From contig JBPCVY010000032.1 of the NCBI GenBank assembly GCA_051010055.1, positions 1 through 58,701 on the forward strand: a stretch of DNA of 58,701 nucleotides. Direction: 5' to 3'. This document shows, in pieces, positions 17,574 to 26,841 of the stretch. The stretch's first letter is position 1. Every line of letters begins with the position of its first letter. A program made the translations under genes and the position numbers. The stretch is from CAJQND01 sp051010055. GTDB taxonomy: Bacteria; Pseudomonadota; Alphaproteobacteria; Rhizobiales; CAJQND01. The notes beneath the pieces were generated by a model, which worked only from the letters and a program-made list of their open reading frames with translations, was not told where the DNA came from and made no database searches.

Positions 17574-19070
17574 ATGAAAATGATGCAATTGGGGAGTGCA
17601 GCTGAGCCAGAAGGAGCTGTACGCGCACTCGAAAAAGACGACATTAAAGAAAAATGGGACCGAGTCGCCGCAAAACTGCGCGCTGAATTGGGCGAAGAAC
17701 TTTTTTCCAGTTGGTTCGCCCGTATGGAAGCAGAAGAAATCTGCGACGCGCGCCTGATGGTTTCGGTGCCAACGCGGTTCCTGCAAAACTGGGTCCGCAC
17801 CCACTACTACGAAAACCTCCTCAAACACGCAGACGCCGAATGGGATGGCATCGAAGCTATCGTCATCAAGGTCAGGGCGCGAGGTGTTCCGGTAAAGCCG
17901 CGCAAGGCCGATATTTTCAAGGATCTGCCTGAAGCAAACCTCGAAGCACCTTGCAATGTGCGCCAAGAGCGCGATCAAAGCGCCAGATCCGTACCAAATT
18001 CCGCTTCTTCCTCTTCTGAAAGAGGCTCACCGCTCGACCACAACCTGACATTTGAAACATTTGTCATCGGCGGTTCCAACTCGCTGGCCCACGCCGCGGC
18101 CCGGCGCATTTCAGAAGCCCAGCCCGGCGCACCGGTCAGCTTTAACCCGCTGTTCGTTCACGCCGGCGCAGGGCTTGGCAAAACCCATCTCCTGCACGCG
18201 ATTTCCTGGCGTATCCGCCAGCTGCATCCTGCCCGCAAGGTGCTGTATCTCACAGCTGAGCGGTTCATGTACCATTTTCTCGCCGCCCTTAAGGCGCGAG
18301 ATGTGCTGCCATTCAAAGACTATTTCCAGTCTGTTGACGTGTTGCTGATTGATGATTTCCAGTTCCTGCAGGGCAAGTCCATGCAGCAGGAATTCTGCCA
18401 CACATTCAATTCGCTGGTGGATATGAAGCGTCAGGTCATTATTGCGGCCGATGTGCCACCAGCCCAGTTGGAAAGCATTGATGGGCGCATGAAGTCGCGC
18501 CTTGCCGGCGGCCTGGTTGTCGATATTCAGTCGCCGGACCTTGAGCTTAAACGCAACATTTTGCGCACCCGCCTTGCTGGTGCCGCCGCGAAAGATCCGA
18601 GCATCATCATCGCCGATGAAATCGTTGAATTCATCGCGCAACGGATCACTGGTGGCGGGCGCGAGCTGGAAGGCTCGCTCAACAGAATTATCGCCAATCA
18701 GCAGTTAACCCGTGCGGCGTTGACCGTGGACCAGGCTGCATTGGCGCTACGTGATCTTGTGCGGCCTTCTGACATTCAGCGCATCAAGATTGACGATATT
18801 CTCAAAGTGGTGGGACGCCACTTCAATGTGCCCAAGGCCGATCTTCTTTCGCCGCGCCGCGCCCGTTCCATCGTGCGCCCACGGCAGATTGGCATGTACC
18901 TTGCGAAAACCCTCACGACGCGCTCGTTGCCAGAAATCGGGCGCCGTTTCGGGGGGCGCGATCATTCTACGGTGCTCCATGCAGTCCGCAAGATTGAGGA
19001 ATTGATGCAGGCCGACGAAAAGATGGCGCGCGAGGTCAGCTTGCTCGTCCGGCTGCTTGAACAACAGTAG
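17574..19070 (+). CDS. dnaA: Chromosomal replication initiator DnaA
   Basis: AAA+ initiator that binds DnaA boxes and melts the origin. The 498 residues show domain I (about 20-100; EKWDRVAAKLRAELGEELFSSWF) and a Ser-rich linker (domain II, about 130-155). The AAA+ core follows, with Walker A HAGAGLGKTHLL, Walker B VLLIDDFQF, and a sensor region IAADVPPAQLESIDGRMKSRL. Domain IV carries the DnaA-box-binding signature GGRDHSTVLHAVRKIEEL. The ATG at 17574 has only a weak GGTGG-type ribosome-binding site. The long leader suggests substantial regulation. Adjacent to dnaN, as usual. Confidence 0.97.
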   Translation: MKMMQLGSAAEPEGAVRALEKDDIKEKWDRVAAKLRAELGEELFSSWFARMEAEEICDARLMVSVPTRFLQNWVRTHYYENLLKHADAEWDGIEAIVIKVRARGVPVKPRKADIFKDLPEANLEAPCNVRQERDQSARSVPNSASSSSERGSPLDHNLTFETFVIGGSNSLAHAAARRISEAQPGAPVSFNPLFVHAGAGLGKTHLLHAISWRIRQLHPARKVLYLTAERFMYHFLAALKARDVLPFKDYFQSVDVLLIDDFQFLQGKSMQQEFCHTFNSLVDMKRQVIIAADVPPAQLESIDGRMKSRLAGGLVVDIQSPDLELKRNILRTRLAGAAAKDPSIIIADEIVEFIAQRITGGGRELEGSLNRIIANQQLTRAALTVDQAALALRDLVRPSDIQRIKIDDILKVVGRHFNVPKADLLSPRRARSIVRPRQIGMYLAKTLTTRSLPEIGRRFGGRDHSTVLHAVRKIEELMQADEKMAREVSLLVRLLEQQ

Positions 19071-19083
19071 CGGACGAACACAG

Positions 19084-19112
19084 TTTTCCACATCATGAGC
19101 GGAGCATCCACA
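19084..19112 (+). promoter_or_regulatory. Pair of DnaA-box-like sequences between dnaA and dnaN
   Basis: TTTTCCACA at 19084-19092 differs from the TTATCCACA consensus at one position. GCATCCACA at 19104-19112 shares the ATCCACA core. They are in the same orientation, 20 bp apart, just after dnaA, and could serve DnaA-dependent control of dnaN. Confidence 0.35.
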
Positions 19113-19204
19113 GCCTTGCAAACAGGCTTGCGATTCACGTTCAAAAAGGCGAAATTCACCAGCCCGGCAGCATTTTTCGCCGCCGGCAAAAGGAAGGTTG
19201 TCAT

Positions 19205-20323
19205 ATGCGTGTCACGATTGAGCGCGCAGCGCTTTTGAAGGCCCTTAATCATGTTCAAAGCGTTGTAGAGCGGCGCAACACAATCCCGATTTTGTCAAAT
19301 GTTCTGGTGAAGGCGGAAGGCGACGGCGTGCGCTTGTCGACCACCGATCTGGACATTGAAGTGGTTGAATCCTCGCCCGCCGAGGTTGGCCAGCCCGGCG
19401 CAACAACGGCGCCTGCCCATATGCTTTATGACATTGTGCGCAAGCTTCCAGATGGCGCGCAGCTAGAGATTGCCCAGGGGCCGGATGAAAACCGCCTGGC
19501 AATTCTCGCCGGCAGGTCGCGCTTTTCGTTGGCAGCCCTGCCGCCGGAAGATTTCCCAGACCTCGCCGCCGGCGCCATGCCCCATAAATTCTCCCTACCG
19601 GCAAAAGACTTGAAAGCGCTGATCGACAAAACCCGCTTTGCGATTTCCACCGAGGAAACCAGGTACTATCTCAACGGTATCTATTTGCATGCGGTTGAAA
19701 CAGAAGGCGTCGAAATGCTGCGGGCAGTGGCCACAGACGGGCACCGGCTCGCCCAGGTGCAGTTGCCCCTTCCAGAGGGCGCAAAAGGCATTGAGGGGGC
19801 CATCGTGCCCCGTAAAACAGTGCTTGAGTTGGCAAAACTGGTTGAAGATACAGACGGCGATGTGGCAATTGCCATGTCGGATGCGAAAATCAGGTTCGCC
19901 CTTGGCTCGGTTGTTCTCACGTCCAAGCTGATTGATGGAACCTTCCCCGACTATGAACGGGTCATCCCCAAGGACAATGACAAATCTCTTGAAGTCGACA
20001 CAAAACTGTTCTCGCAGGCTGTCGACAGGGTGTCGACAATCTCGTCGGACAAGGGCCGTGCCGTCAAACTCAATCTTGAAAATGACCGCATCATCCTCAC
20101 CGTGAACAACCCAGATCAGGGCTCTGCGGAAGAGGAAATCGCCGCCTCCTATGGCGCTGAACCAATCGAGATCGGATTCAACTCGCGCTATCTTCTTGAT
20201 ATTGCATCGCAATTTGAAAGCGACAGTGCGCATTTCCAGCTCGCGGATGCCGGCTCCCCGACTGTTGTGCGTGACGGCAATGATGAAACCGCGCTGTTCG
20301 TTCTCATGCCCATGCGTGTGTGA
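19205..20323 (+). CDS. dnaN: DNA polymerase III beta sliding clamp
   Basis: Forms the ring-shaped homodimer that tethers polymerase III to DNA. The 372 residues have the three-fold clamp architecture. The N-terminus MRVTIERAALLKALNHVQSVVERRNTIPILSNVLV and the C-terminus ending ETALFVLMPMRV are diagnostic. The hydrophobic partner-binding pocket residues near the end (VLMPMR) are intact. AAGGAAGG lies upstream of the ATG. Located 134 bp after dnaA and 125 bp before recF. Confidence 0.98.
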   Translation: MRVTIERAALLKALNHVQSVVERRNTIPILSNVLVKAEGDGVRLSTTDLDIEVVESSPAEVGQPGATTAPAHMLYDIVRKLPDGAQLEIAQGPDENRLAILAGRSRFSLAALPPEDFPDLAAGAMPHKFSLPAKDLKALIDKTRFAISTEETRYYLNGIYLHAVETEGVEMLRAVATDGHRLAQVQLPLPEGAKGIEGAIVPRKTVLELAKLVEDTDGDVAIAMSDAKIRFALGSVVLTSKLIDGTFPDYERVIPKDNDKSLEVDTKLFSQAVDRVSTISSDKGRAVKLNLENDRIILTVNNPDQGSAEEEIAASYGAEPIEIGFNSRYLLDIASQFESDSAHFQLADAGSPTVVRDGNDETALFVLMPMRV

Positions 20324-20448
20324 CCGCCAGCGCGCGGGTTTCCAACCTCGAAAATGCGATAAAACCCGGGGTTCACGGGATGTTTTCCCGGCGTTGATTT
20401 TTCGCGATTTTCCTTGCGATTCAGCGCGTTAAGCCCCATATCTAGTAT

Positions 20449-21684
20449 GTGTCTGTTCAGCAAATTTCCATGTGGGCGCCAGCCGGCGAACCCGCTCCTG
20501 TTTCTGCCGGAAAAACGGTGGAAAGCCCATGCGCTTTGGCTGTGACACAAGTGACTTTGACCCGGTTCCGCAACTACTCGTTTGAACGGCTTGAAGTAAC
20601 CCCCGCACCGGTGGTTCTTACCGGGCCGAACGGGGCGGGAAAAACCAACATTCTTGAAGCTCTTTCGTTGCTCACCCCGGGGCGCGGCTTGCGCTCCAGT
20701 CCATTTGCTGAGCTTGCTTGCTCAAGTGCCACCGGCGTTTCGCAAACCTGGGGGGTTGCGGCGCAAACCGGCGGGCCGGCAGGAGAGGTTGATCTGGGCA
20801 CGAGCTGGAACGGCCAGCAGGGGCCTGGCGGCCAATCTGCAGGACGGCAGGTGAAGGTGCTGGGCGAGATTAAAAAGGGCTCAGGCGCTTTGGGCGATCA
20901 TATGCGGATGTTGTGGCTGACACCGTCAATGGATCGCTTGTTTTCCGGCCCCGCATCTGACCGCCGGCGCTTTCTCGACCGGCTGACAGTTTCGTTCGAC
21001 TCCGGCCATGGCGCACAGGTTCAGGCTTTTGAAAAACTGATGCGCGAGCGCAACCGACTTTTGGAAAATGGTTCCGGAAACGGCGCCTGGCTCGACAGTA
21101 TCGAGTATAAAATGGCCGATGCCGCCGTTGCGGTTGCTGCGGCACGCCGGGCGGCGGTTGATGCGCTGAAGCCCTTGCTTGCCGCCTCTGGTGGTGCCTC
21201 CACGTCGGGCCACTTCCCATGGGTTGAAATATCCCTTGAGGGCGACCTTGAAGAAATGATGGGCGGCCACGCGGCAATTGAAGTTGAGGAATGGTTCCGG
21301 CAAAAGCTCGACGAGAGCCGAGAGCGCGACCGAGCCGCCGGACGCATGCTTTCCGGCCCGCACCGCAGCGATTTGAAGGTAAAACATGGCCCCAAAGGGC
21401 TCGAAGCCCGCTACTGCTCAACCGGCGAACAAAAGGCCCTGCTGATCGGTATCGTTCTTGCACATGCGCGGGTCATCAAGGCGGCGTTTGAGGGCTACTG
21501 CCCAATTCTCCTGCTTGATGAAGTTGCCGCCCATCTGGATGAGCGGCGGCGCGAGGGGCTTTTCGATGAAATCAAAGCACTGGGCGCACAGGCCTGGATG
21601 ACAGGCACCGATAAAAACCTGTTTGAGGCCTATGGCGCGGATGCACAATTTTTTGCCGTCAACGACGGAAAGGTTCACTCATGA
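20449..21684 (+). CDS. recF: DNA replication and repair protein RecF
   Basis: SMC-like ATPase that helps RecOR load RecA at gaps. The 411-residue frame starts at GTG 20449; an in-frame ATG at 20470 would shorten it by seven residues, and the start is uncertain. The family start is seen from VTLTRFRNYSFERLEV, followed by Walker A LTGPNGAGKTNILEALSLL (about residues 56-75). The signature region is CSTGEQKALLIGIVLAHARVI, and Walker B is ILLLDEVAAHLDERRREGLF. The stop overlaps the gyrB ATG (ATGA), indicating translational coupling. The body has a Gly/Gln-rich stretch around residues 115-135 that is longer than in many RecF proteins. Confidence 0.95.
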   Translation: MSVQQISMWAPAGEPAPVSAGKTVESPCALAVTQVTLTRFRNYSFERLEVTPAPVVLTGPNGAGKTNILEALSLLTPGRGLRSSPFAELACSSATGVSQTWGVAAQTGGPAGEVDLGTSWNGQQGPGGQSAGRQVKVLGEIKKGSGALGDHMRMLWLTPSMDRLFSGPASDRRRFLDRLTVSFDSGHGAQVQAFEKLMRERNRLLENGSGNGAWLDSIEYKMADAAVAVAAARRAAVDALKPLLAASGGASTSGHFPWVEISLEGDLEEMMGGHAAIEVEEWFRQKLDESRERDRAAGRMLSGPHRSDLKVKHGPKGLEARYCSTGEQKALLIGIVLAHARVIKAAFEGYCPILLLDEVAAHLDERRREGLFDEIKALGAQAWMTGTDKNLFEAYGADAQFFAVNDGKVHS

Positions 21685-24119
21685 GCGATGAAGCGAAATC
21701 ACCGCAATCCAATGGCGCGGAAGACTATGGCGCAGATTCTATCAAGGTTCTGAAAGGCCTTGATGCGGTACGCAAGCGCCCGGGCATGTATATTGGCGAT
21801 ACCGATGATGGTTCGGGCCTGCACCACATGGTTTATGAAGTGGTGGACAATGCCATTGACGAGGCGCTGGCCGGCCATTGCGATCTGGTGACGGTGGTGT
21901 TGAATGCAGACGGCTCGGTAACGGTTACCGACAATGGCCGCGGCATTCCGACCGATATGCACACGGAAGAAGGGGTATCAGCTGCCGAAGTCATTATGAC
22001 CCAGCTTCATGCAGGTGGAAAGTTTGACCAGAATTCGTACAAGGTATCAGGCGGCCTTCACGGGGTTGGAGTTTCGGTCGTCAACGCCCTTTCCATTTGG
22101 TTGAAGCTTAAAATCATGCGCGATGGTAAAATGCATGAGATGAAATTCAAGGACGGCGTGGCCGAAGGGGCATTGGAAGTAACCGGCGATGCTGGCGGTG
22201 AAACCGGCACCCACCTCACGTTCCTGCCAAGCCCTGATACGTTTTCCATGACGGAATTCGACTACAAGACCCTCGAACACAGGCTGCGCGAGCTTGCCTT
22301 TCTCAATTCAGGTGTCCACATCCGCCTCACTGACGCTCGCGGCGTTGAGGTTGTTGAGCAAGACCTAGTTTATGAGGGTGGTCTTGAGGCTTTTGTCCGC
22401 TATCTCGACCGCGCCAAGGGGCCACTTATCGACACCCCGATCGTTGTCAATGTTGAACGCGATGGCATCGGGCTTGAACTTGCCCTGTGGTGGAACGACA
22501 GCTACCACGAAAATGTCTTGTGCTTCACAAACAACATTCCGCAGCGAGATGGCGGCACACACCTTGCCGGGTTCCGAGGCGCGCTGACCCGGGTGGTGAA
22601 CGGCTATGCCAATTCTTCAGGCATCGCCAAGAAGGAAAAGGTCTCCCTTTCTGGCGATGATGCCAGGGAAGGGCTGACTTGCGTTCTTTCGGTTAAAGTT
22701 CCGGATCCGAAATTTTCCTCGCAAACCAAGGACAAGCTTGTCTCATCAGAGGTACGCCCGGTTGTGGAAAGCGCGGTAAATGAGGAGCTTTCCGCGTGGT
22801 TTGAAGAGCACCCAACGGAAGCCAAACTCATCGTCTCAAAAGTTGTTGAGGCAGCTGCTGCCCGAGAGGCCGCACGCAAGGCCCGTGAATTGACCCGGCG
22901 CAAGGGCGCGCTGGATATATCGTCCCTGCCCGGCAAGCTTGCCGATTGCCAGGAACGCGATCCGGCTAAGTCCGAACTGTTCATCGTGGAGGGTGACTCC
23001 GCAGGTGGCTCCGCCAAGCAGGCGCGCAACCGCGAGAACCAGGCCGTCCTTCCCTTGCGCGGTAAAATTCTCAACGTTGAACGCGCCCGTTTTGACAAGA
23101 TGCTGTCTTCCAACGAAATCGGCACCTTGATCACCGCTCTTGGCACCGGTATTGGCCGGGACAGTTTTGATATCGAAAAGTTGCGCTACCACAAAATCAT
23201 CATCATGACGGATGCTGACGTTGACGGCGCCCACATCCGCACCCTGCTGCTCACATTCTTTTACCGGCAAATGCCGGAGGTGATCGAGCACGGGCATATC
23301 TATATTGCCCAGCCGCCGCTTTATAAGGTCAAGCGCGGGCAGTCAGAGCGTTACCTGAAAGATGAGCGCGAACTTGAGGATTACCTTATTGACCAGGGCC
23401 TTGAGGATGCGGTTTTGACCCTTGCGAACGGTGAAGAGCGGGCCGGGCCGGATCTTAAACTGATTGTGTCAGAAGCGCTTGCCGTCCGCAGTGCTCTTGA
23501 TGCGCTTCACTCGCGCTATCCGCGCGCTGTTATTGAGCAAGTGGCGATTGCCGGCGCTCTGAACCCGGATGTTCTTTCCAACACTGAGAATGCTGCCGAT
23601 GCGGCGAGCTATATTGCCACCCGCCTTGATGCCTTGTCTGAGGAAACCGAACGTGGCTGGCACGGCGAGCCGGCAGCAGATGGCGGGCTGACATTCTCCC
23701 GTGAAGTGCGCGGCGTAGGCGAAGCCCACCTTATTGATGGCCGACTTATTGCATCCCAGGATGCGCGCCGGCTCGATCAAAAAGCCCCACATTTACAGGA
23801 CATCTATGCCTTGCCAGCGACCTTGCGCCGCAAAGACCACGAAACGCTTGTTCACAGCCCCACTGAACTTCTCAACGCGGTTTTTGAAGCGGGCCGGAAG
23901 GGCATTTCCATGCAGCGCTACAAGGGTTTGGGCGAAATGAACCCGGACCAGCTCTGGGAAACCACCCTGGACGACAATGCGCGCTCGTTGCTGAAGGTGC
24001 GCGTTGGTGAGTTGGATCAGGCCGATGACCTGTTTACGAAACTCATGGGCGATGTGGTGGAGCCGCGCCGCGACTTTATCCGCGAAAACGCCCTGAGCGT
24101 TGCCAATCTGGACGTCTAA
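21681..24119 (+). CDS. gyrB: DNA gyrase subunit B
   Basis: ATPase subunit of gyrase, which introduces negative supercoils with GyrA. The 812 residues include the GHKL ATPase domain: RKRPGMYIGDTDDGSGLHH, EVVDNAIDEALAG with the catalytic Glu and Asn, and the lid GGLHGVGVSVVNALS. The TOPRIM domain has EGDSAGGSAKQARNRENQ and MTDADVDGAHIRTLLLTFFYR. The C-terminus has QRYKGLGEMNPDQLWETT, the usual GyrB hallmark rather than ParE. Starts inside the recF stop. Ends the dnaA-dnaN-recF-gyrB block. Confidence 0.98.
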   Translation: MSDEAKSPQSNGAEDYGADSIKVLKGLDAVRKRPGMYIGDTDDGSGLHHMVYEVVDNAIDEALAGHCDLVTVVLNADGSVTVTDNGRGIPTDMHTEEGVSAAEVIMTQLHAGGKFDQNSYKVSGGLHGVGVSVVNALSIWLKLKIMRDGKMHEMKFKDGVAEGALEVTGDAGGETGTHLTFLPSPDTFSMTEFDYKTLEHRLRELAFLNSGVHIRLTDARGVEVVEQDLVYEGGLEAFVRYLDRAKGPLIDTPIVVNVERDGIGLELALWWNDSYHENVLCFTNNIPQRDGGTHLAGFRGALTRVVNGYANSSGIAKKEKVSLSGDDAREGLTCVLSVKVPDPKFSSQTKDKLVSSEVRPVVESAVNEELSAWFEEHPTEAKLIVSKVVEAAAAREAARKARELTRRKGALDISSLPGKLADCQERDPAKSELFIVEGDSAGGSAKQARNRENQAVLPLRGKILNVERARFDKMLSSNEIGTLITALGTGIGRDSFDIEKLRYHKIIIMTDADVDGAHIRTLLLTFFYRQMPEVIEHGHIYIAQPPLYKVKRGQSERYLKDERELEDYLIDQGLEDAVLTLANGEERAGPDLKLIVSEALAVRSALDALHSRYPRAVIEQVAIAGALNPDVLSNTENAADAASYIATRLDALSEETERGWHGEPAADGGLTFSREVRGVGEAHLIDGRLIASQDARRLDQKAPHLQDIYALPATLRRKDHETLVHSPTELLNAVFEAGRKGISMQRYKGLGEMNPDQLWETTLDDNARSLLKVRVGELDQADDLFTKLMGDVVEPRRDFIRENALSVANLDV

Positions 24120-24214
24120 ATACCCCACGGCCCTCAGCAGGGGCCATTAAGCAGTTCGAAACCATAACCAGCTAGCCTTGCCAAAGGTTAGTTGCGTTAT
24201 GTGTTCGGGTTAGG

Positions 24215-25000
24215 ATGGGGAATTTCCGCAAAAAATGCACCTACTGGGGGTTGTTATGCACGGCGGCATTTGCGCTGTGGGCACCATCAGAATTTGCGCC
24301 AGCTCATGGTGATGAGCGCCGTGTGCAAGAATTACCCGTCGTTTATGGGGTAAAAACTGACCGTTTAGATCTGGCGCGCAACGATCACGCAAAAACCAAA
24401 CGCCGGGCAAATCATGGCCGCGTGTTCAATTCCCTGACATTTCGCACAAACACGGCAAGCGACCTTTCTGTCTGGTTCCGGGTTAAAGAAAAGATTTCCG
24501 CCGAACGGGCCGTTTATGAAATGTGCGACGGTGGCGGTTCCTTATGCGCGCCACGGCTCCGCACATGGCGCGGTGTCATAAAGTCTGCGCGCCATCTCAA
24601 CGGCACAGAACTGCTCAAATTCATGAACCGGAAGGTGAATGCCCTTGCCCCCTACCGGGAAGATAAGGGCCGCTTTGGCAGGAAAGATTACTGGGCCAGT
24701 CCGCTGGAGTTCCTGGATGCGGGCGGCGATTGCGAAGATTTCGCCATTTTGAAATATGTTTCCCTCATTGAGCTCGGAATACCAGAGGAAAACTTGCATC
24801 TTGTGGTCGTGGACGATGAGAAACGCAAGAGGGCGCATGCCCTGTTGACGGTGCAAATGGCAGGCAAAACCTATGTGCTGGACAGCCTGGAAGACAGACT
24901 GCTTAATCGCAAGAAAGCCTCACGTTTTAACCCCCGTTACTCAATAAGTGGGGAAAATCGTTGGATACACGTGCGCTACAGAAGAATAGCCGCCAGATAA
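24215..25000 (+). CDS. Secreted transglutaminase-like cysteine proteinase (BTLCP family), copy 1
   Basis: BTLCP proteins (peptidase family C93, related to LapG) are periplasmic cysteine proteinases; some release surface adhesins under c-di-GMP control. The 261-residue protein has an N-terminal signal peptide (hydrophobic GLLCTAAFALWAP). The catalytic triad region shows Cys in GGDCEDFAILKYV (about residue 172), His in KRAHALLTV and Asp in YVLDSLED. YWASPLEFL precedes the Cys motif. A related copy lies 304 bp downstream. No LapD- or LapA-like partner is in view, so the substrate is unknown. Confidence 0.85.
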   Translation: MGNFRKKCTYWGLLCTAAFALWAPSEFAPAHGDERRVQELPVVYGVKTDRLDLARNDHAKTKRRANHGRVFNSLTFRTNTASDLSVWFRVKEKISAERAVYEMCDGGGSLCAPRLRTWRGVIKSARHLNGTELLKFMNRKVNALAPYREDKGRFGRKDYWASPLEFLDAGGDCEDFAILKYVSLIELGIPEENLHLVVVDDEKRKRAHALLTVQMAGKTYVLDSLEDRLLNRKKASRFNPRYSISGENRWIHVRYRRIAAR

Positions 25001-25304
25001 ATTCTGCGAATACTTTTATTTTCCTCAGTTTTTTCTTCACCTGTCGCAATTTAAAAAATCTTTGGCGAGAAAAGTGAAGAAACTACTCAATCCACTGTCT
25101 AATTTGAAACGCATACAAAGTAATTAATTTTTGTTCTCGAGTGGTTTTAGAAGGACGAGGGAATTAGCCCTCTAACCGGCACAATCATTTTACGGAATTT
25201 ATTTTGCAGACCTTTTCGATGACGGGGAAGGCAGCGGTCAATTTCGGCCCTGCCTTCTCCATATTCTCAAAACATACCGCAATTTTCACAATCGGCATCC
25301 AGCC
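25001..25304. other. Intergenic spacer between the two BTLCP genes
   Basis: About 300 A+T-rich bases with no recognisable gene. A frame from 25204 that overlaps the start of copy 2 has no family features. No clear hairpin or operator was seen. Confidence 0.5.
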
Positions 25305-26087
25305 ATGGTTCTCCTCGCTGGCTGTATTGAAGCCGGCGCCCAATCGGCAAATTCCCTCCAATGGCGTTTCGACCAGCAGCCACGTCAACCGCAAGCCGGC
25401 ACGGGCAAAAATATGCCCGTCAAAACCCCGCTTGATCTTGGCCGTCTGGCCCAGCCTGACCCTGGCCCGGTGGATGAGGGCTCGTTCGGAAACTTTCTGA
25501 CCATCAGAAGCAACCCGCCATCAACATCCAGCGGTTTTGCAGACGCGATGAGAAAAACAACTGCAGAAGGGCGCATTTACGCTGAATGCGACAAAAACCC
25601 GGAAACCTGCATTTCAACGCTTCGCCGCTGGCGGGGGCTTGTGAAGACGCTTCGCGATTTGAACCGCGCACAGCAAATTCAAATCGTGAATTCCGCCATC
25701 AACGGCCTCATAAAATTCCGGCGGGACAAATCAGCTCACGGGCGCATGGACTATTGGGCCAGCCCCATTGAGGCGCTGACAAATGGCGATGACTGCGAAG
25801 ATTACTCAATATTGAAGTACGTCACTCTTCGCGAGCTAGGTTTTGCTGAAGAAGCAATGCGGCTGGTTGTCATGAAGGGCACCCGCAAAAACGAAGGACA
25901 TGCCGTTTTGTCCATCGTGCACGAGGGAAAGACGATTGTTCTTGATAACCAGTTTGCAGCGCCGGTGGGCACGGAGCAGGTTTCCCATTACCGTCCGGTT
26001 TACAGCGTGAGCGGCAAAAACCGTTGGATTTACCTCGCCTACAAGCGAAGGCCGGAGCTGGCCACCATTGTTCGCACCGTCTACTAA
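25305..26087 (+). CDS. Secreted transglutaminase-like cysteine proteinase (BTLCP family), copy 2
   Basis: Paralogue of the preceding proteinase. The 260-residue frame begins MVLLAGCIEAGAQSANS, a short hydrophobic start containing a lipobox-like LLAGC, so it may be a lipoprotein or carry an abbreviated signal. No upstream in-frame ATG was found. Catalytic residues are in GDDCEDYSILKYVTLRELG, NEGHAVLSIV and IVLDNQFA, and YWASPIEAL matches copy 1. A Pro-rich linker precedes the domain (about residues 20-75). The copies are clearly diverged, so the duplication is old. The gene converges with the small gene at 26101-26343. Confidence 0.82.
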   Translation: MVLLAGCIEAGAQSANSLQWRFDQQPRQPQAGTGKNMPVKTPLDLGRLAQPDPGPVDEGSFGNFLTIRSNPPSTSSGFADAMRKTTAEGRIYAECDKNPETCISTLRRWRGLVKTLRDLNRAQQIQIVNSAINGLIKFRRDKSAHGRMDYWASPIEALTNGDDCEDYSILKYVTLRELGFAEEAMRLVVMKGTRKNEGHAVLSIVHEGKTIVLDNQFAAPVGTEQVSHYRPVYSVSGKNRWIYLAYKRRPELATIVRTVY

Positions 26088-26100
26088 CCCGTAGCTGGGC

Positions 26101-26343
26101 CTATTTCCCGGTTTCAGAAGTGGTGAGCGCGGTCTTTTGAATTTTCTCAAGCAATTCAGTTTGTAAATTGGCGCCCTGGTCCACACTCCATTGCGGCAGG
26201 ATCAGGGCTGCAATCGCCAGTCCTGGAAGCGCAAGCGAGCCGGCAAGGCGCAGGCGCGATTGCCGCTTTTTGCATAGCTGAATTTGCGCCTCCGAAGCGC
26301 TGGCCGCCTGCGCCAGGTAATATCTTTGGTCGAGGTCCTTCAT
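26101..26343 (-). CDS. Small single-pass membrane protein of unknown function
   Basis: 80 residues. A polar N-terminal helix rich in Ala/Gln/Ser is followed by basic KKRQSRLRL and then a hydrophobic segment SLALPGLAIAALILPQW (about residues 36-52). A polar, probably helical tail ends the protein. The positive-inside rule puts the N-terminus in the cytoplasm. The protein-like composition and clean membrane segment argue for a real gene, but no family is recognised. It converges with the BTLCP gene, 13 bp apart. Confidence 0.5.
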   Translation of the reverse strand: MKDLDQRYYLAQAASASEAQIQLCKKRQSRLRLAGSLALPGLAIAALILPQWSVDQGANLQTELLEKIQKTALTTSETGK

Positions 26344-26418
26344 AGCGGGGAAATTTAAATTGAAGGGTATGAAAATTTGATCCGAACCGCCGCTAAAATT
26401 TGATTCAAATTCTAGTGG

Positions 26419-26841
26419 TCAGCCAAGGCTTAATTCGCCGCTCGGCAGGATGCTTATCTCACCCGCCAGGCATATTTTTTCATAGTCGACGCCAGAAACC
26501 ACGATCATCGGCACATGAACACCGTAGAGTTTTGCCGCCGTCATGAACCCTGCGAGAATGTTGATGTCCGGTTTTTTTGTCACAACCCCCAATGGGCCTT
26601 TGCCGATGCGGACAGCTTCAGCAAGGCCAGCGGGCGTTCCCGCCGAACCGCGGCTTTCCGGAATCACCAATATCCGGCCTTCAACGGAGCACCCTACCTG
26701 CGGATGGTGCTTGTCGATAATCTTTCCGGTTCTGGGATCGAACCCGCCCCAGAAACTCAGCGGCTCAGTCAAAACAAGCAGTTTGCCGAAGGCGGAACCT
26801 GAACACAGTATTTCACCAGAGATGGTTTTTGGAAAACTCAT
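26419..26841 (-). CDS. Aconitase X swivel (small) subunit
   Basis: DUF126-type swivelling domain of a two-subunit aconitase X. The ATG at 26841 overlaps the last base of the large-subunit stop (TGATG), giving 140 residues. A longer frame to 26904 lies inside the large subunit and is not used. Conserved elements are GEILCSGSAFGKLLVLTEPLSFWGG, the RILVIPESRGSAGTPAGLAEA loop (Ser residues expected at the active site), and HVPMIVVSGV. Characterised bacterial AcnX enzymes dehydrate cis-3-hydroxy-L-proline, and archaeal ones dehydrate mevalonate 5-phosphate. The substrate here is not determined. Confidence 0.85.
   Translation of the reverse strand: MSFPKTISGEILCSGSAFGKLLVLTEPLSFWGGFDPRTGKIIDKHHPQVGCSVEGRILVIPESRGSAGTPAGLAEAVRIGKGPLGVVTKKPDINILAGFMTAAKLYGVHVPMIVVSGVDYEKICLAGEISILPSGELSLG

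Noticed and set aside
24128..24149. Terminator after gyrB
   Set aside because: The GGCCCT/AGGGGCC arms have a bulge and no T-run, so the evidence is too weak to list.
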